This document shows positions 41,991-51,632 of a DNA stretch of 64,000 bases, in pieces. The stretch's first letter is position 1. Each line of letters begins with the position of its first letter. The notes beneath the pieces are model-generated. The model did not search any database. It was not told the origin of the DNA and was given only the letters and a program-made list of their open reading frames with translations. Position numbers and translations under genes: made by a program. The DNA comes from Succinimonas amylolytica DSM 2873 (GTDB lineage: Bacteria > Pseudomonadota > Gammaproteobacteria > Enterobacterales > Succinivibrionaceae), in assembly GCF_000378405.1 (NCBI RefSeq), contig NZ_KB899637.1, positions 50,134-114,133 of the forward strand, written 5' to 3'.

Positions 41991-44711
41991 ATGGCAACTA
42001 AGAAAGCTACTGCCGTTAAAGCAGAGAAGAAGACTGCTCCGGCTGCTGCTGAGAAGAAAACTGCTCCTGCCGCCGAAAAGAAGGCTGCACCTGCTACCGA
42101 AAAGAAGGCCGCACCTGCTGCTGAGAAGAAGGCCGCACCTGCTGCTGAGAAGAAGGCTGCACCTGCTGCTGAGAAGAAGGCTGCACCTGCTGAAAAGAAG
42201 GCCGCAACTGCTGCTAAGAAGACTGCTGCAAAGAATGTAACCAGCAGTTTCTTTGATCTTACTCCTGACGCTTTCAAGAAAAAGATTATCGAGCATCTGC
42301 ATTCCACTCTCGGAACCAGTGAGCAGAAGGCCAGCAAGCAGTCCTGGTGGATGGCTACCTGTGCTGCGGTAAACAGCCTGGTTTACGAGCGTCTGACCCA
42401 GACTCAGCAGACTCACTTCAAGCACGATACCCGTGCTGTTCATTACCTTTCAGCTGAATTCCTGATGGGCCGTCTGACCTCCAACAATCTTTACAACCTG
42501 CACCTTTACAAGGTTTGCGAGGAGGCTCTCAAGTCTCTGGGTATCGAGCTTACCGATCTTTGCGAGCAGGAGCCGGACATGGCCCTCGGCAACGGCGGTC
42601 TCGGCCGTCTGGCTGCATGCTTCCTGGATTCCCTGGCCACCCTTAACATGCCGGCCATCGGCTACGGCATCCACTATGAGAACGGTCTGTTCCGTCAGGA
42701 AATCCGTGACGGCCGGCAGATCGAGCGTCCGGATACCTGGCGTGAATACGGCAATCCCTGGGAAATCTGCCGTCCAGAGTCTGTTCAGGAAGTTCCTCTG
42801 GGAGGTCATGTGGAGACTGTATTCCAGGAAGACGGCTCCATCAAGAAGATATGGCATCCTTCCAGCATGGTGAAGGGTGTGCCCTGGGATATTCCGGTAG
42901 TGGGCTACAACGGCGAGACCGTTAACATTCTCCGTCTCTGGGAATCCCGTTCCACCGAGTCCTTCGACTGGGACGTATTCAATGCCGGCGGTTACGTGGA
43001 TGCCCAGGTGGAAAAGAACAAGGCTGAGACCATTTCCAAGGTTCTTTATCCTAACGATTCTACCGAAGCAGGCAAGATCCTCCGTCTTACCCAGCAGTAC
43101 TTCTTCTGCTCCTGCTCCATCAAGGATATTCTCCGTCGTTACAAGCGTGCTCATACCGGCAAGGACGGCGTGGTAGACTTCTCCGAATTTGCTGCCAAGG
43201 TGGCCATTCAGCTGAACGACACCCATCCGACCATCGCCATTGCCGAACTCATGCGTATTTTCCTGGATGAGGAAGGCATGGAATGGGATGCTGCATGGGG
43301 TATCTGCTACCAGGTATTTGCCTACACCAACCACACCCTGCTCCCGGAAGCTCTGGAAAAGTGGCCGGTTTACCTCTTTGAAAAGGTTCTGCCGCGTCAT
43401 CTCGAGATTATCTACGAGATCAACAGCCGCTTCCTGAACGGCGAGTGCGAGAGGGTCTTCCCGGGCGACAACAATGTCAAGTCCAAGCTTTCCATTATTG
43501 AAGAAGGCGACTGCAAGAAGGTCAGAATGGGCAATTTGGCAGTTATCGGCTCCAATAAGGTTAACGGCGTTGCCAAGGTGCACTCTGATCTGGTTCGCAC
43601 CGATCTGTTCCCTGAATATGCCAGAATCTGGCCGGAAAAGTTCTGCAACGTAACCAATGGTGTAACTCCGCGCCGCTGGCTTTGCAACTGTAACCCGGAA
43701 CTGGCCGAGCTCTTCACCTCCAAGATTGGCGATTCCTGGCCGGTACATCTTGACGAGCTTAAGGATCTGGTTAAGTTTGCTGATGATGCCGATTTCCAGA
43801 AGAAGTTCATGGATATCAAGCATCACAACAAGGTTAAGCTTGCCAAGGTAATCAAGGCAGAAACCGGAATTGAGGTTGATCCGGATGCCATCTTCGACAT
43901 TCAGATTAAGCGTCTTCATGAATACAAGCGCCAGCAGCTGAACCTGCTTTACATTCTGGCTCTGTATCGCCGGCTTCTGGAGAATCCGGATCTTGATATC
44001 TGCAAGCATGTGTTCATCTTCGGTGCCAAGGCTGCTCCGGGCTACAAGACTGCCAAGGATATCATCTTTGCCATCAACAAGGTGGGCGAGCGCATCAACA
44101 ACGATCCGCGCATTAACGGCAAGATCAAGGTGGTGTTCATGCCTAACTACCGCGTCAGCCTGGCTGAGAAGCTGATTCCGGCTGCCGACGTTTCCCAGCA
44201 GATCTCCACTGCCGGATACGAGGCTTCCGGTACCGGCAACATGAAGCTGGCTATGAACGGTGCTATTACTCTGGGAACCATGGACGGCGCCAATATCGAA
44301 ATCGTTGAAGAGGCCGGTATTGAGAACAATGCCATCTTCGGTCTTTCCGTTGCTGAGGTTAAAGAGCTCAAGTCCAGAGGCTACAACCCCTGGGATTACT
44401 ACAACAGCAACAACGAGATCAGACAGGCTCTTGACTGGCTTGACAGTGACTACTTCACTCCGGGCCGTCCTGGCGAGCTGGCTTCTATCAAGCACGCTCT
44501 TCTGGGTGCCGGCGATGCCTTCCTGGCTCTGGCTGACTTTGCTTCCTACAGCGAAGCTCATGCCCGTATCGACGCGCTTTACAAGGACAAGAAGAAGTGG
44601 GCTCATGCCGCCATTGTTAACTCTGTTACCATGGGCAAGTTCAATTCCGACCGTTCTATCCAGGACTATGCGGACAACATTTGGAGTCTGAAGGATTGCG
44701 ACGTTAAGTAA
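41991..44711 (+). CDS. glgP: Glycogen phosphorylase with a Lys/Ala/Pro-rich N-terminal tail
   Basis: Releases glucose-1-phosphate from glycogen using pyridoxal phosphate. The catalytic part (about residues 82-906) has LGNGGLGRLAACFLDSLATL, the substrate region and EASGTGNMKLAMNGA with the PLP lysine at residue 752. The protein is 906 residues, about 90 longer than E. coli GlgP. The excess is an N-terminal tail (residues 1-81) of repeated AAPAAEKK units, like histone H1 or AlgP. The ATG at 41991 with AAGGA upstream is chosen; an ATG at 41955 is in frame but lacks a ribosome site. Very Lys-rich tails often bind nucleic acid or polyanions; here the purpose is unknown. Coding shows high use of optimal codons, suggesting strong expression. 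Confidence 0.95.
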   Translation: MATKKATAVKAEKKTAPAAAEKKTAPAAEKKAAPATEKKAAPAAEKKAAPAAEKKAAPAAEKKAAPAEKKAATAAKKTAAKNVTSSFFDLTPDAFKKKIIEHLHSTLGTSEQKASKQSWWMATCAAVNSLVYERLTQTQQTHFKHDTRAVHYLSAEFLMGRLTSNNLYNLHLYKVCEEALKSLGIELTDLCEQEPDMALGNGGLGRLAACFLDSLATLNMPAIGYGIHYENGLFRQEIRDGRQIERPDTWREYGNPWEICRPESVQEVPLGGHVETVFQEDGSIKKIWHPSSMVKGVPWDIPVVGYNGETVNILRLWESRSTESFDWDVFNAGGYVDAQVEKNKAETISKVLYPNDSTEAGKILRLTQQYFFCSCSIKDILRRYKRAHTGKDGVVDFSEFAAKVAIQLNDTHPTIAIAELMRIFLDEEGMEWDAAWGICYQVFAYTNHTLLPEALEKWPVYLFEKVLPRHLEIIYEINSRFLNGECERVFPGDNNVKSKLSIIEEGDCKKVRMGNLAVIGSNKVNGVAKVHSDLVRTDLFPEYARIWPEKFCNVTNGVTPRRWLCNCNPELAELFTSKIGDSWPVHLDELKDLVKFADDADFQKKFMDIKHHNKVKLAKVIKAETGIEVDPDAIFDIQIKRLHEYKRQQLNLLYILALYRRLLENPDLDICKHVFIFGAKAAPGYKTAKDIIFAINKVGERINNDPRINGKIKVVFMPNYRVSLAEKLIPAADVSQQISTAGYEASGTGNMKLAMNGAITLGTMDGANIEIVEEAGIENNAIFGLSVAEVKELKSRGYNPWDYYNSNNEIRQALDWLDSDYFTPGRPGELASIKHALLGAGDAFLALADFASYSEAHARIDALYKDKKKWAHAAIVNSVTMGKFNSDRSIQDYADNIWSLKDCDVK
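42060..42200. repeat. 24-bp tandem repeats in the 5' end of glgP
   Basis: Roughly six units of GCTGCACCTGCTGCTGAGAA plus GAAG, with minor changes, encode the AAPAAEKK octapeptide. They are coding and in frame. Confidence 0.85.
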
Positions 44712-44759
44712 TCCATGACTGAGAGTTCCTTCCGGGGAACTTAGAACGTCAGATGAGAG

Positions 44760-44800
44760 AGAACCGGCAGGCTGTGAATTCAGTAATGCCGGTTCTTTTT
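44760..44800 (+). terminator. Terminator of glgP
   Basis: AGAACCGGCA (44760-44769) pairs with TGCCGGTTCT (44787-44796), followed by a T-run. Confidence 0.88.
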
Positions 44801-45138
44801 ATTTGTCCGGAAGAATCCCTGGGAAGTTTTGTAATATATTCTTGGACTGACAGGAAACCCGCATTTTGTCATGTTATGCCGGGGGATTTCCAGGGGCGCT
44901 AAAGAGACGTACTTCCGGGGCTTAGGCCGGGCTTTTCCCGGCAGGTACAGGAAGCGTGCTTTATCAAAGAGACTGCCAGTAAAAATGGCAGGGGAAGCAA
45001 ATCCCGGTTCTGCTGTTCAGAGGTCTGATACGGGCTGCTCTCAGAGTAACTGTAAAATTACAAAACAGCCGTTATGACATCAGAAAACAGACAGAAAACG
45101 AACTGAGAAATAACAGAATGGATGGATAAAAATTTAGA
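44801..45138. other. Gene-free stretch before the tRNA cluster
   Basis: No supported gene, repeat or clear site was found in these 338 bases, which lie downstream of both glgP and the minus-strand tRNA cluster. A 68-codon ORF at 44871-45077 lacks coding features. Confidence 0.5.
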
Positions 45139-45214
45139 TGGTGGTCGCTATAGGGATCGAACCTATGACCTCCTCCTTGTAAGGGAGATGCTCTCCCAGC
45201 TGAGCTAAGCGACC
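45139..45214 (-). tRNA. tRNA-Val (UAC)
   Basis: A 76-nt cloverleaf with encoded CCA; acceptor GGTCGCT, D-loop AGCTCAGCTGGGAGAGC, anticodon loop CTTACAA (TAC), T-loop GGTTCGATCC. tRNA-Val(UAC) is a known substrate of the Cmo wobble enzymes encoded at 24-28 kb. Confidence 0.97.
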
Positions 45215-45235
45215 ATCGTGAGATGGAAATTTGTA

Positions 45236-45311
45236 TGGTGGTCGCTATAGGGATCGAACCTATGACCTCCTCCTTGTAAGGGAGATGCTCTCCCAGCTGA
45301 GCTAAGCGACC
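45236..45311 (-). tRNA. tRNA-Val (UAC)
   Basis: Second copy, identical over all 76 bases to the one 21 bases downstream on the minus strand; encoded CCA. A recent tandem duplication. Confidence 0.97.
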
Positions 45312-45326
45312 ATACAAATCGACTTT

Positions 45327-45402
<76 letters not shown>

Positions 45403-45432
45403 AAAGTCTGGGATGTGAAGTGCGCCGCACGG

Positions 45433-45508
45433 TGGTGGGTCGTGACGGATTCGAACCGTCGACCAACGGATTAAAAGTCCGCTGCTCTACCGACTGAGCT
45501 AACGACCC
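45433..45508 (-). tRNA. tRNA-Lys (UUU)
   Basis: A 76-nt cloverleaf with encoded CCA; acceptor GGGTCGT, anticodon stem-loop GCGGA-CTTTTAA-TCCGT giving anticodon TTT. First gene of the four-tRNA minus-strand cluster. Confidence 0.96.
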
Positions 45509-45545
45509 GCGGTAACCCGTTGTGCTTCGTGCTTCAACGGTGCTT

Positions 45546-45573
45546 ATGATACCCGATTTTTTTTATTATGCAA
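45546..45573 (-). promoter_or_regulatory. Promoter of the four-tRNA cluster
   Basis: TTGCAT-N16-TATCAT on the minus strand, 38 bases before tRNA-Lys(UUU). The same TTGCNT-N16-TATCAT form is found at the second tRNA cluster. Confidence 0.65.
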
Positions 45574-45678
45574 GATTTATTTAAAAAAAACTTAAAATCC
45601 GAGCGGTAGCGGTGCTTTTTTAATCAAATTGCTGAATAATTAAACAGTTTTTAGGCTCGGATTCGCGGTTTTCAGAGT

Positions 45679-46242
45679 TTATTCTGTACTTTCGGGCGCT
45701 GCCTTATCTTCTGTACGGCCTCCGGCATTCTCTTCCACATATGTCGGAACAGGATCTCTGTAGTTCAGAGTTTTGCGCATCTCCGATTCATAACCGTCAA
45801 TAAGCTCCTTTTCCCGCATGAATTCTGTGAGAATAATGGGGCCCCGGCCGTCGTACTCAAAATCCCGTGAGGAGAGCATGGGATGTCCCTGATCCGTATG
45901 GTAGAGATATTCAAAAATCTCTCTCCGGTCGATAATTCTCCCGTTGCCCCGCTTAACCTTGTGGGTAAACTCGAAATAAACGGTAAACCCTTCCTGGGAG
46001 ACTTCGGAGATCCGGTAGTCAGTGGTAACGTCATTTTTAAAAAAATTCCTTAAGGTTACTTCTTTTCCTCTGAACAGGAGTAGCATCCGGGGACTGTCCT
46101 TATACTGAAAGGTTTCAGCCCAGGTGCCTTCGAGTCTTTCAGAAAAGGAGTCCGCTCCTCTGGTGATTCCGGGAATAAAGGCCAGTCCGGCAACTGACAG
46201 GGCCAGAAGAAGGAATCCGGCGGCAATAAGTGAATTTTTCAT
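45679..46242 (-). CDS. Membrane-anchored or exported protein of unknown function
   Basis: A 187-residue protein with one N-terminal hydrophobic segment (residues 5-24, LIAAGFLLLALSVAGLAFIP), either an uncleaved anchor or a signal. The soluble part begins with LEGTWAETFQYKDSPRMLLLF, a beta-rich pattern like lipocalin-type 'weakly conserved ligand' domains, and ends in an acidic low-complexity tail. No family recognised. It lies 97 bases downstream of the MshQ-like gene on the same strand and could share its transcript. Confidence 0.6.
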   Translation of the reverse strand: MKNSLIAAGFLLLALSVAGLAFIPGITRGADSFSERLEGTWAETFQYKDSPRMLLLFRGKEVTLRNFFKNDVTTDYRISEVSQEGFTVYFEFTHKVKRGNGRIIDRREIFEYLYHTDQGHPMLSSRDFEYDGRGPIILTEFMREKELIDGYESEMRKTLNYRDPVPTYVEENAGGRTEDKAAPESTE

Positions 46243-46339
46243 AAAAACTCCGGAGCGAGCAGGTAAGTAAAAAAGAAACGCCGGAACTGGCCGGCGAAAA
46301 TGCTGAACAGCGCGGGGGTGTGTCCCGCGCCGGCCTCTG

Positions 46340-49300
46340 TCAGTTATAGACCTCTTTCCGGTCGATTATTCTGGCAGAGCTTTTATGGCTTTTGAAGATC
46401 ACGCCGCCGTTGGAAGTCTGACTGTCATAGAGGTGATCCAGGGAGTTTTCTCCCAGGGTTCCTGAACTTTTAAGGCGGTACTCCAGCGCGCAGTTATCTC
46501 TGATTTTACAGTTGATCTGGGTTCCCTGGAGCCACAGATATCCCCTGTTAAATCTGCCGGTGGTGTTTTCAATAAAGCTGTTTACGTTTTGCTGGCAGCC
46601 GGTGGTACTGTCGGTGCCGTGGCATACCGGTATGAGCTCTATTTTTTCATAGGCGCTAAGCGCAGCCCGGATTCCCGAATCCGTGTAGTCCGAGATGGTT
46701 TTGCTGAAAATCAGATTTTCCGCAGCTTTGGAGTCCGGATTGCGGAGATGCAGCTCGGTGCAGGAATCGGAGTCGCTGATATTCCAGTTGCCGTCGCCCG
46801 CGTAGTACTGCAGCGATACCGGAGTATGAATGACATCCGTTTCTCCCTGGGTAATCTGAGATACCAGCCTGCCGTAATGAAGCTGCGGGGCAAAGGACAT
46901 GGGGGTGAAGAAGGTGAACCTGTCGCTGTCTGAGATGGTCCCGTCAAATTTTGCCTCCAGGGGACTGCCGTCGGGAAGCAGGCTTCTGATATTCGGCCGG
47001 CCTGTAATCTCCAGATAGCCGCTGCACCCGTTGCCGAAATTGTCGTTGTCAGGGAGACAGTAGCTGAAGTTCAGCCAGCCTCCGGCCCGGATTTCCTCGG
47101 GAGTGGTCAGTTCCGCCCGGGAGGTGGTAAAGGTGAATCTCAGCGGGTAGCCGTGCTTTGTTGTGTAGGCCTGATATACCGGACGCATCCAGTGGGCATC
47201 CAGGGTACTGTTGAAATCAAGAGTGTAGTCCTTGGGGGATCTTATGCTCTTTCCGGCGGTGATATTTCCGGCTTCATCCCGGGTGATTCTGGTGATAATC
47301 GCCTTAAAGGGGGGCTCGGAAGCTCCGGTGTTCAGGTAGGCATCCGGAATATAATCCACAGAGGCTCCGGAGCTGTCGGTGCCGGTAATAAACCCGGAAA
47401 AACTCAGAGGTTCCCCGTAATAGGCCGGACAGGTGGCAGAAATCTCTCTTATGCCGGTGAAGTTTTCAAAATCTGCCTGAGTCTGGGAAATAGACTTCCT
47501 TCTGTAAAGATCATCGGTTATGTGAAGCCAGCCCTCGTTTATTGCCATGTGAACCGGGTAGGCCGCAAAAACCGGGCTGAAGAAGTGGGTGGGCTTCAGG
47601 GTGGAGATCTCTGTAAAGGGCTTTTCCGATGTCATGCTGAACCAGCCGGCTGAATTTCTGATGCTGAGACAGTATTCGGAATCGGTGTTAAAACCGGGCG
47701 CCGGGGGAGCCGAACAGTTCTGTGTCAGCTTTAGAATGCTGTTCTCCCCGTTTTCGGAACTGCCTGCAATAAAGGCACCGGTACTGCTGTCAGACGGATT
47801 CTGCTGCCAGCGGAAAATCTTGCCGGGATCGATGACGCTGAAGGTGTCGGAGAGAATCCTGCTATAGTTTTTGCCGGTAACGGCCACCTTGTTTTCCGGC
47901 ACGCAGATTCTTTTAAGCTTTTCGCCGGTTGGTTCTGCCGGACAGCCGGAGTCCGGACACTTCACGGCATAGGTACTGAGCCGGTATTCTCTTCCGATAT
48001 CGAGACGGGTTACGGTATGTCCCTCGGTATCGTCGGCTTTGCCGCAGATGGCATAGGGGAGGCTGAGAACCTGAATGTCAAACAGATCTCCGCTTTCCGG
48101 AGCGAGCTTTACCGCAATGACCTCGGCAGGTTCGGTCTTTGTCCGGTATTTGATGGTCATGCCGGTGACCCTGGTATTACTGTCCGGGAAATGCGGGGAG
48201 GTAATGGTGAATTCCGGGGTCAGAACGGCATCCCCGTTTTCGGTAATGGCCACTGGGACCTCCACGGTACCAGTTCGTCCGGCCTGGATGGTGGTACTGC
48301 CCTGAGCTGTTTTTACGGTCAGCGGGGTGTTGCCGGCGCTGAAGGTTAGGCTCATGTTTTCCGGTGTTACGGTGTCGCTGCTGAGGCTTCCGGCCATGGA
48401 GACCTTAAGGGTGCTGTTAGGTTCGTTTATGTACTGCTCGGTTTTGGTGACTGCAGAGGTATGGCAGCCAGCAATATCAAAGGTGCAGCTTTCGGCGGGC
48501 GAGGCTGCGGTACCGCAGTAGTAGATGCTGCCGTTTTTTCCGGTAATGGAGACGGAGATATGGCGGTTTCCGTAGGACGGATTAAGCCAGACCGTTCCGG
48601 AGGAGCCGGTGGAATAAAGATCGCTGGACAGAGTAACCATGCCGGAATACGGAGTGGCTGAGGAACAGGAGCTGTCATTGCAGGTCTCGAAGCTGAACTG
48701 CGAGGGAGAGCAGCCGTTTTCCGTGTTTCCGGAAATCCGGAAAAATTCGTTTTCATCCGCCTCCTGGTATCTGCTGGAGAATTTTACTCCGGCGAGATTA
48801 AGGTTCCGGCAGCGGTTTTCGGAAGCCGAGTCGGAGCAGTTCAGCGTAAAATCGAAGATGTGGGTGTTTGCCGCCAGATGAGCATAAATGCTGCGGCTTC
48901 TGGCGATTTCAGCATCTGAAAGCCCCGAAATGTTCAGAGTCAGGCTGTAGGATGTTTTTCCTGAACTCAGGTAAAGCTTTTTCTCGTCTGCCACAATATC
49001 CCCGGCGGTAACCGGTACTGTATGAGTGATGACGCTCTCCGGGGCAGTGGTGATTATGATTTCGGGGTGTCCCTTAAAGCTGATACGGAGGGTATCAGAG
49101 GTCTTAACGATAGAGTTTTCCCCGGATCCGTCGCTCCAGGCGGGAACATTCCTGATAAAGGCATTAATCTGTCCCGTTGCCACTTCAGATACCCTGACAT
49201 GCGGGGAATGTCCGGGTCTGGGATAAGTGTAGTCACCGGCTCTGTCTGTGCCGCTGTTTTCGGAATAGGTAAAGCTGTTGAAGTTCCACTGCTTTCCGCT

Positions 49301-49651
49301 CTGGGCGAGCCATTTATCGTCGGTTTTCTGCCAGTCGTAGACGTAGCGGTGATTTTCTGCGGCGATTTCCGTCAGCACCGGAAGAGTTGCTCTAAAAAAA
49401 TCCCCGTTCATGCTGCTGCCATGATTTCCCTGCAGTGTCTGGTTGAAGCAGGCCTTGTACAGCTCCTTTACAAATTTTTCCCGGCCGCTGGCGGTGGCGA
49501 TGTCATATTTGAGATGTCCTTCCGATGGAGCCAGCTTCGAAAGCAGGTTGCCGCATTTTTGATCTTCAGTGGTCTGAGCTAAGGCTTCATTCATTATGAA
49601 TGGCACAAGCAGTACTAAAAAACAGGGGAAGCAACGCATGACGCACCTCAC
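46340..49651 (-). CDS. MshQ-like surface protein with a DUF6701-type C-terminus
   Basis: An 1103-residue exported protein (signal residues 1-25, ending EALAQ). It is beta-rich and Ser/Thr-rich with about 30 cysteines, suggesting many disulfides outside the cell. The C-terminal third has the DUF6701/MshQ pattern: RFTFFTPMSFAPQLHYGRL, then VSLQYYAGDGNWNISDSDSCTEL. MshQ is the tip-like protein of the MSHA type IV pilus, but no pilus genes are in the window. An early region near residues 40-100 resembles no domain I recognise. Likely an adhesin or pilus-associated surface protein. Confidence 0.68.
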   Translation of the reverse strand: MRCVMRCFPCFLVLLVPFIMNEALAQTTEDQKCGNLLSKLAPSEGHLKYDIATASGREKFVKELYKACFNQTLQGNHGSSMNGDFFRATLPVLTEIAAENHRYVYDWQKTDDKWLAQSGKQWNFNSFTYSENSGTDRAGDYTYPRPGHSPHVRVSEVATGQINAFIRNVPAWSDGSGENSIVKTSDTLRISFKGHPEIIITTAPESVITHTVPVTAGDIVADEKKLYLSSGKTSYSLTLNISGLSDAEIARSRSIYAHLAANTHIFDFTLNCSDSASENRCRNLNLAGVKFSSRYQEADENEFFRISGNTENGCSPSQFSFETCNDSSCSSATPYSGMVTLSSDLYSTGSSGTVWLNPSYGNRHISVSITGKNGSIYYCGTAASPAESCTFDIAGCHTSAVTKTEQYINEPNSTLKVSMAGSLSSDTVTPENMSLTFSAGNTPLTVKTAQGSTTIQAGRTGTVEVPVAITENGDAVLTPEFTITSPHFPDSNTRVTGMTIKYRTKTEPAEVIAVKLAPESGDLFDIQVLSLPYAICGKADDTEGHTVTRLDIGREYRLSTYAVKCPDSGCPAEPTGEKLKRICVPENKVAVTGKNYSRILSDTFSVIDPGKIFRWQQNPSDSSTGAFIAGSSENGENSILKLTQNCSAPPAPGFNTDSEYCLSIRNSAGWFSMTSEKPFTEISTLKPTHFFSPVFAAYPVHMAINEGWLHITDDLYRRKSISQTQADFENFTGIREISATCPAYYGEPLSFSGFITGTDSSGASVDYIPDAYLNTGASEPPFKAIITRITRDEAGNITAGKSIRSPKDYTLDFNSTLDAHWMRPVYQAYTTKHGYPLRFTFTTSRAELTTPEEIRAGGWLNFSYCLPDNDNFGNGCSGYLEITGRPNIRSLLPDGSPLEAKFDGTISDSDRFTFFTPMSFAPQLHYGRLVSQITQGETDVIHTPVSLQYYAGDGNWNISDSDSCTELHLRNPDSKAAENLIFSKTISDYTDSGIRAALSAYEKIELIPVCHGTDSTTGCQQNVNSFIENTTGRFNRGYLWLQGTQINCKIRDNCALEYRLKSSGTLGENSLDHLYDSQTSNGGVIFKSHKSSARIIDRKEVYN

Positions 49652-49969
49652 TTTCTTGATAACTTCTATTACCCTATTACCACGCCTTTATCGTGGAACA
49701 ACATTCTGACAAACAGCGTGTTATCTGTTGTCTGACAGGTCATGCTGGGAGAGATCCGGATAAGTGCCGGAACCTGCGGCAAAACAGCATATTTACGAGT
49801 CTAGCAGTTTTTTGACAATTTAACTTTGAGACCGGTGCGGTTTTTAACTTTTAATTGCGGGAAAAGCCCCGCCGTTTATATCAATCGTTATTCCTGCCAC
49901 TATCTTGATCCCTGGCATCTGTGAGACAATAGCGGAGTTTCTGGAATATGAGGCACGGATGGCGGTTTT
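49652..49969. promoter_or_regulatory. Divergent region between the MshQ-like gene and rluC
   Basis: Gene-free. For the MshQ-like gene the minus strand offers TTGTTC-N16-TAATAG. The spacer overlaps an inverted repeat CCACG-CCTTTAT-CGTGG at about 49680-49696, a possible operator. For rluC no convincing promoter was found; TTGACA occurs at 49812-49817 but lacks a matching -10. Confidence 0.4.
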
Positions 49970-50938
49970 ATGAAGGACATATCAGAGGTCAGAAAAGAGG
50001 TAAGCTTTCGGGAGGTTTCTCCGGAGGAGGAGGGCGGACGCCTGGACAATTATCTTATCCGGGTTCTCAAGGGGATTCCCAAAAGCATGGTTTACCGCAT
50101 TATCAGAAAGGGCGAGGTGCGGGTGAACGGTGGCAGAACGAAGCCGGAATACAAGGTAATGGCCGGAGACCGCGTTAGAATTCCGCCTGTCAGAGTTTCT
50201 GATGCGCCGGTGATTCTGCCCTCCAGAAATCTGGACAAGGTTGCGGTTCTGGAGAACTGCATTGTTTATGAGAACGATGGTCTCCTGGTGCTTAACAAGC
50301 CGGCTCATATTGCCGTGCACGGCGGCAGCGGGGTTGACTACGGTGTTATTGAGGCTCTGAGAGCTCTCCGTCCGGAGCTGCGCTATCTGGAGCTGGCCCA
50401 CAGACTGGATCGGGAAACTTCAGGCTGTCTTATCATTGCCAAAAAGAGAAGCGTGCTCAGACTTCTTCATGAAGAATTCCGGGAGAAGGAGATGCAGAAG
50501 CAGTATCTGGCACTGGTACCGGGAGCGTTTAACAAAAGAGGCTGTACAGTACGGGCTCCTCTGGAACGGATTACGCTCTCTTCTGGAGAACGGATTGTCA
50601 GGGTAAACGAAGCGGCGGGAAAGCCCTCGGTCACGGAATTCAGAGTGCGTCAGGCCTACAGCTCAGCCACTCTGCTGGAATGCTTTCCGAGAACCGGGAG
50701 AACCCATCAGATAAGAGTGCACCTGGCCTATCGGGGATTTCCTATTCTTGGTGATGAAAAGTACGGCCGGCGGGAAAACGATGCCCCTTTTGTTCCCCTG
50801 GGACTGTCCCGGATGTTTCTGCATGCTGAAAAAATCACCTTTCAGGATCCCGGAGCCGGGAAGACGGTGACAGTAACTGCTCCTCTGCCGCCGGAGCTAA
50901 GGGATCTTCTGGAGAAGCTGGAGCCGTTTCCAGGCTGA
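49970..50938 (+). CDS. rluC: RluC, 23S rRNA pseudouridine synthase
   Basis: Converts uridines 955, 2504 and 2580 of 23S rRNA to pseudouridine in E. coli. 322 residues against 319. An N-terminal S4 domain (about residues 22-72, GRLDNYLIRVLKGIPKSMVY) is followed by the RluA-type catalytic domain with HRLDRETSG and the catalytic Asp147, then GRTHQIRVHLAY near residue 245. In E. coli rluC lies opposite rne; rne is not adjacent here. Confidence 0.93.
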   Translation: MKDISEVRKEVSFREVSPEEEGGRLDNYLIRVLKGIPKSMVYRIIRKGEVRVNGGRTKPEYKVMAGDRVRIPPVRVSDAPVILPSRNLDKVAVLENCIVYENDGLLVLNKPAHIAVHGGSGVDYGVIEALRALRPELRYLELAHRLDRETSGCLIIAKKRSVLRLLHEEFREKEMQKQYLALVPGAFNKRGCTVRAPLERITLSSGERIVRVNEAAGKPSVTEFRVRQAYSSATLLECFPRTGRTHQIRVHLAYRGFPILGDEKYGRRENDAPFVPLGLSRMFLHAEKITFQDPGAGKTVTVTAPLPPELRDLLEKLEPFPG

Positions 50939-50955
50939 CAGTTTGCGGGACTCTG

Positions 50956-50980
50956 AAATCCGGATGTTTTCAGGATTTTT
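50956..50980 (+). terminator. Possible terminator of rluC
   Basis: AAATCC (50956-50961) pairs with GGATTT (50973-50978), followed by T residues. The stem is short, so the call is weak. Confidence 0.4.
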
Positions 50981-51405
50981 CTTTGGCATGAGGCTTTATA
51001 CGGGCGAAGACGACCTTCAGCGGCGGAAAAGGGAGTACAGACAGCGGTCGTAACCATGAAAATGATTAAGGACATGCTGCCCCCGGGGCCGTCGTTCTTT
51101 TATCCAGTGGCGGAGCTCTGGCGGAATCCGAAGATACGGGAGTACAATGCCCGGGGAATAGCGGATTTCTGGAATTTTATCCCGAAGCCTGCTACGGCCG
51201 GAATTTCCGGCTATAACGGTACCGCACCGGAGAGGACTTTATTAGGGCCGGCTATCCCGGATTTCCGGAATCTTGCCGGGTAAAAGGCTAGGGGTATCCT
51301 GCTAAAGGTCATTAGCAGCTTCTGAAGCAGGTAACCAAAGAAAACTGCAAAAAAACTGTAAAAGACTGAAAAAACAAAATAAGTGAGAATTCAGAAGAAT
51401 CAGAA
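50981..51405. other. Gene-free stretch after rluC
   Basis: Nothing assignable. A 75-codon ORF at 51056-51283 has no ribosome site or recognisable protein pattern and is not called. Confidence 0.5.
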
Positions 51406-51481
51406 TGGTGGTCGCTATAGGGATCGAACCTATGACCTCCTCCTTGTAAGGGAGATGCTCTCCCAGCTGAGCTAAGCGACC
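51406..51481 (-). tRNA. tRNA-Val (UAC)
   Basis: Third identical copy of the Val tRNA; 76 nt with encoded CCA and anticodon TAC. Confidence 0.97.
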
Positions 51482-51497
51482 ACTGGGGAACCTGTTC

Positions 51498-51573
<76 letters not shown>

Positions 51574-51604
51574 ATAACAGGGTATCGCGTCTGGCGATGT
51601 GCAC

Positions 51605-51632
51605 ATGATACGTTTTTTTGATGATAAAGCAA
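51605..51632 (-). promoter_or_regulatory. Promoter of the Lys-Val tRNA pair
   Basis: TTGCTT-N16-TATCAT on the minus strand, 32 bases before the Lys tRNA. Confidence 0.65.

Noticed and set aside
42450..44606. 718-codon open frame antisense to glgP
   Set aside because: A shadow of the strongly codon-biased glgP gene; the sense frame is a certain enzyme.
44871..45077. 68-codon ORF between glgP and the tRNA cluster
   Set aside because: No ribosome site and no protein-like pattern.
51056..51283. 75-codon ORF after rluC
   Set aside because: No ribosome site, no recognisable pattern, odd composition; random open frame is more likely.
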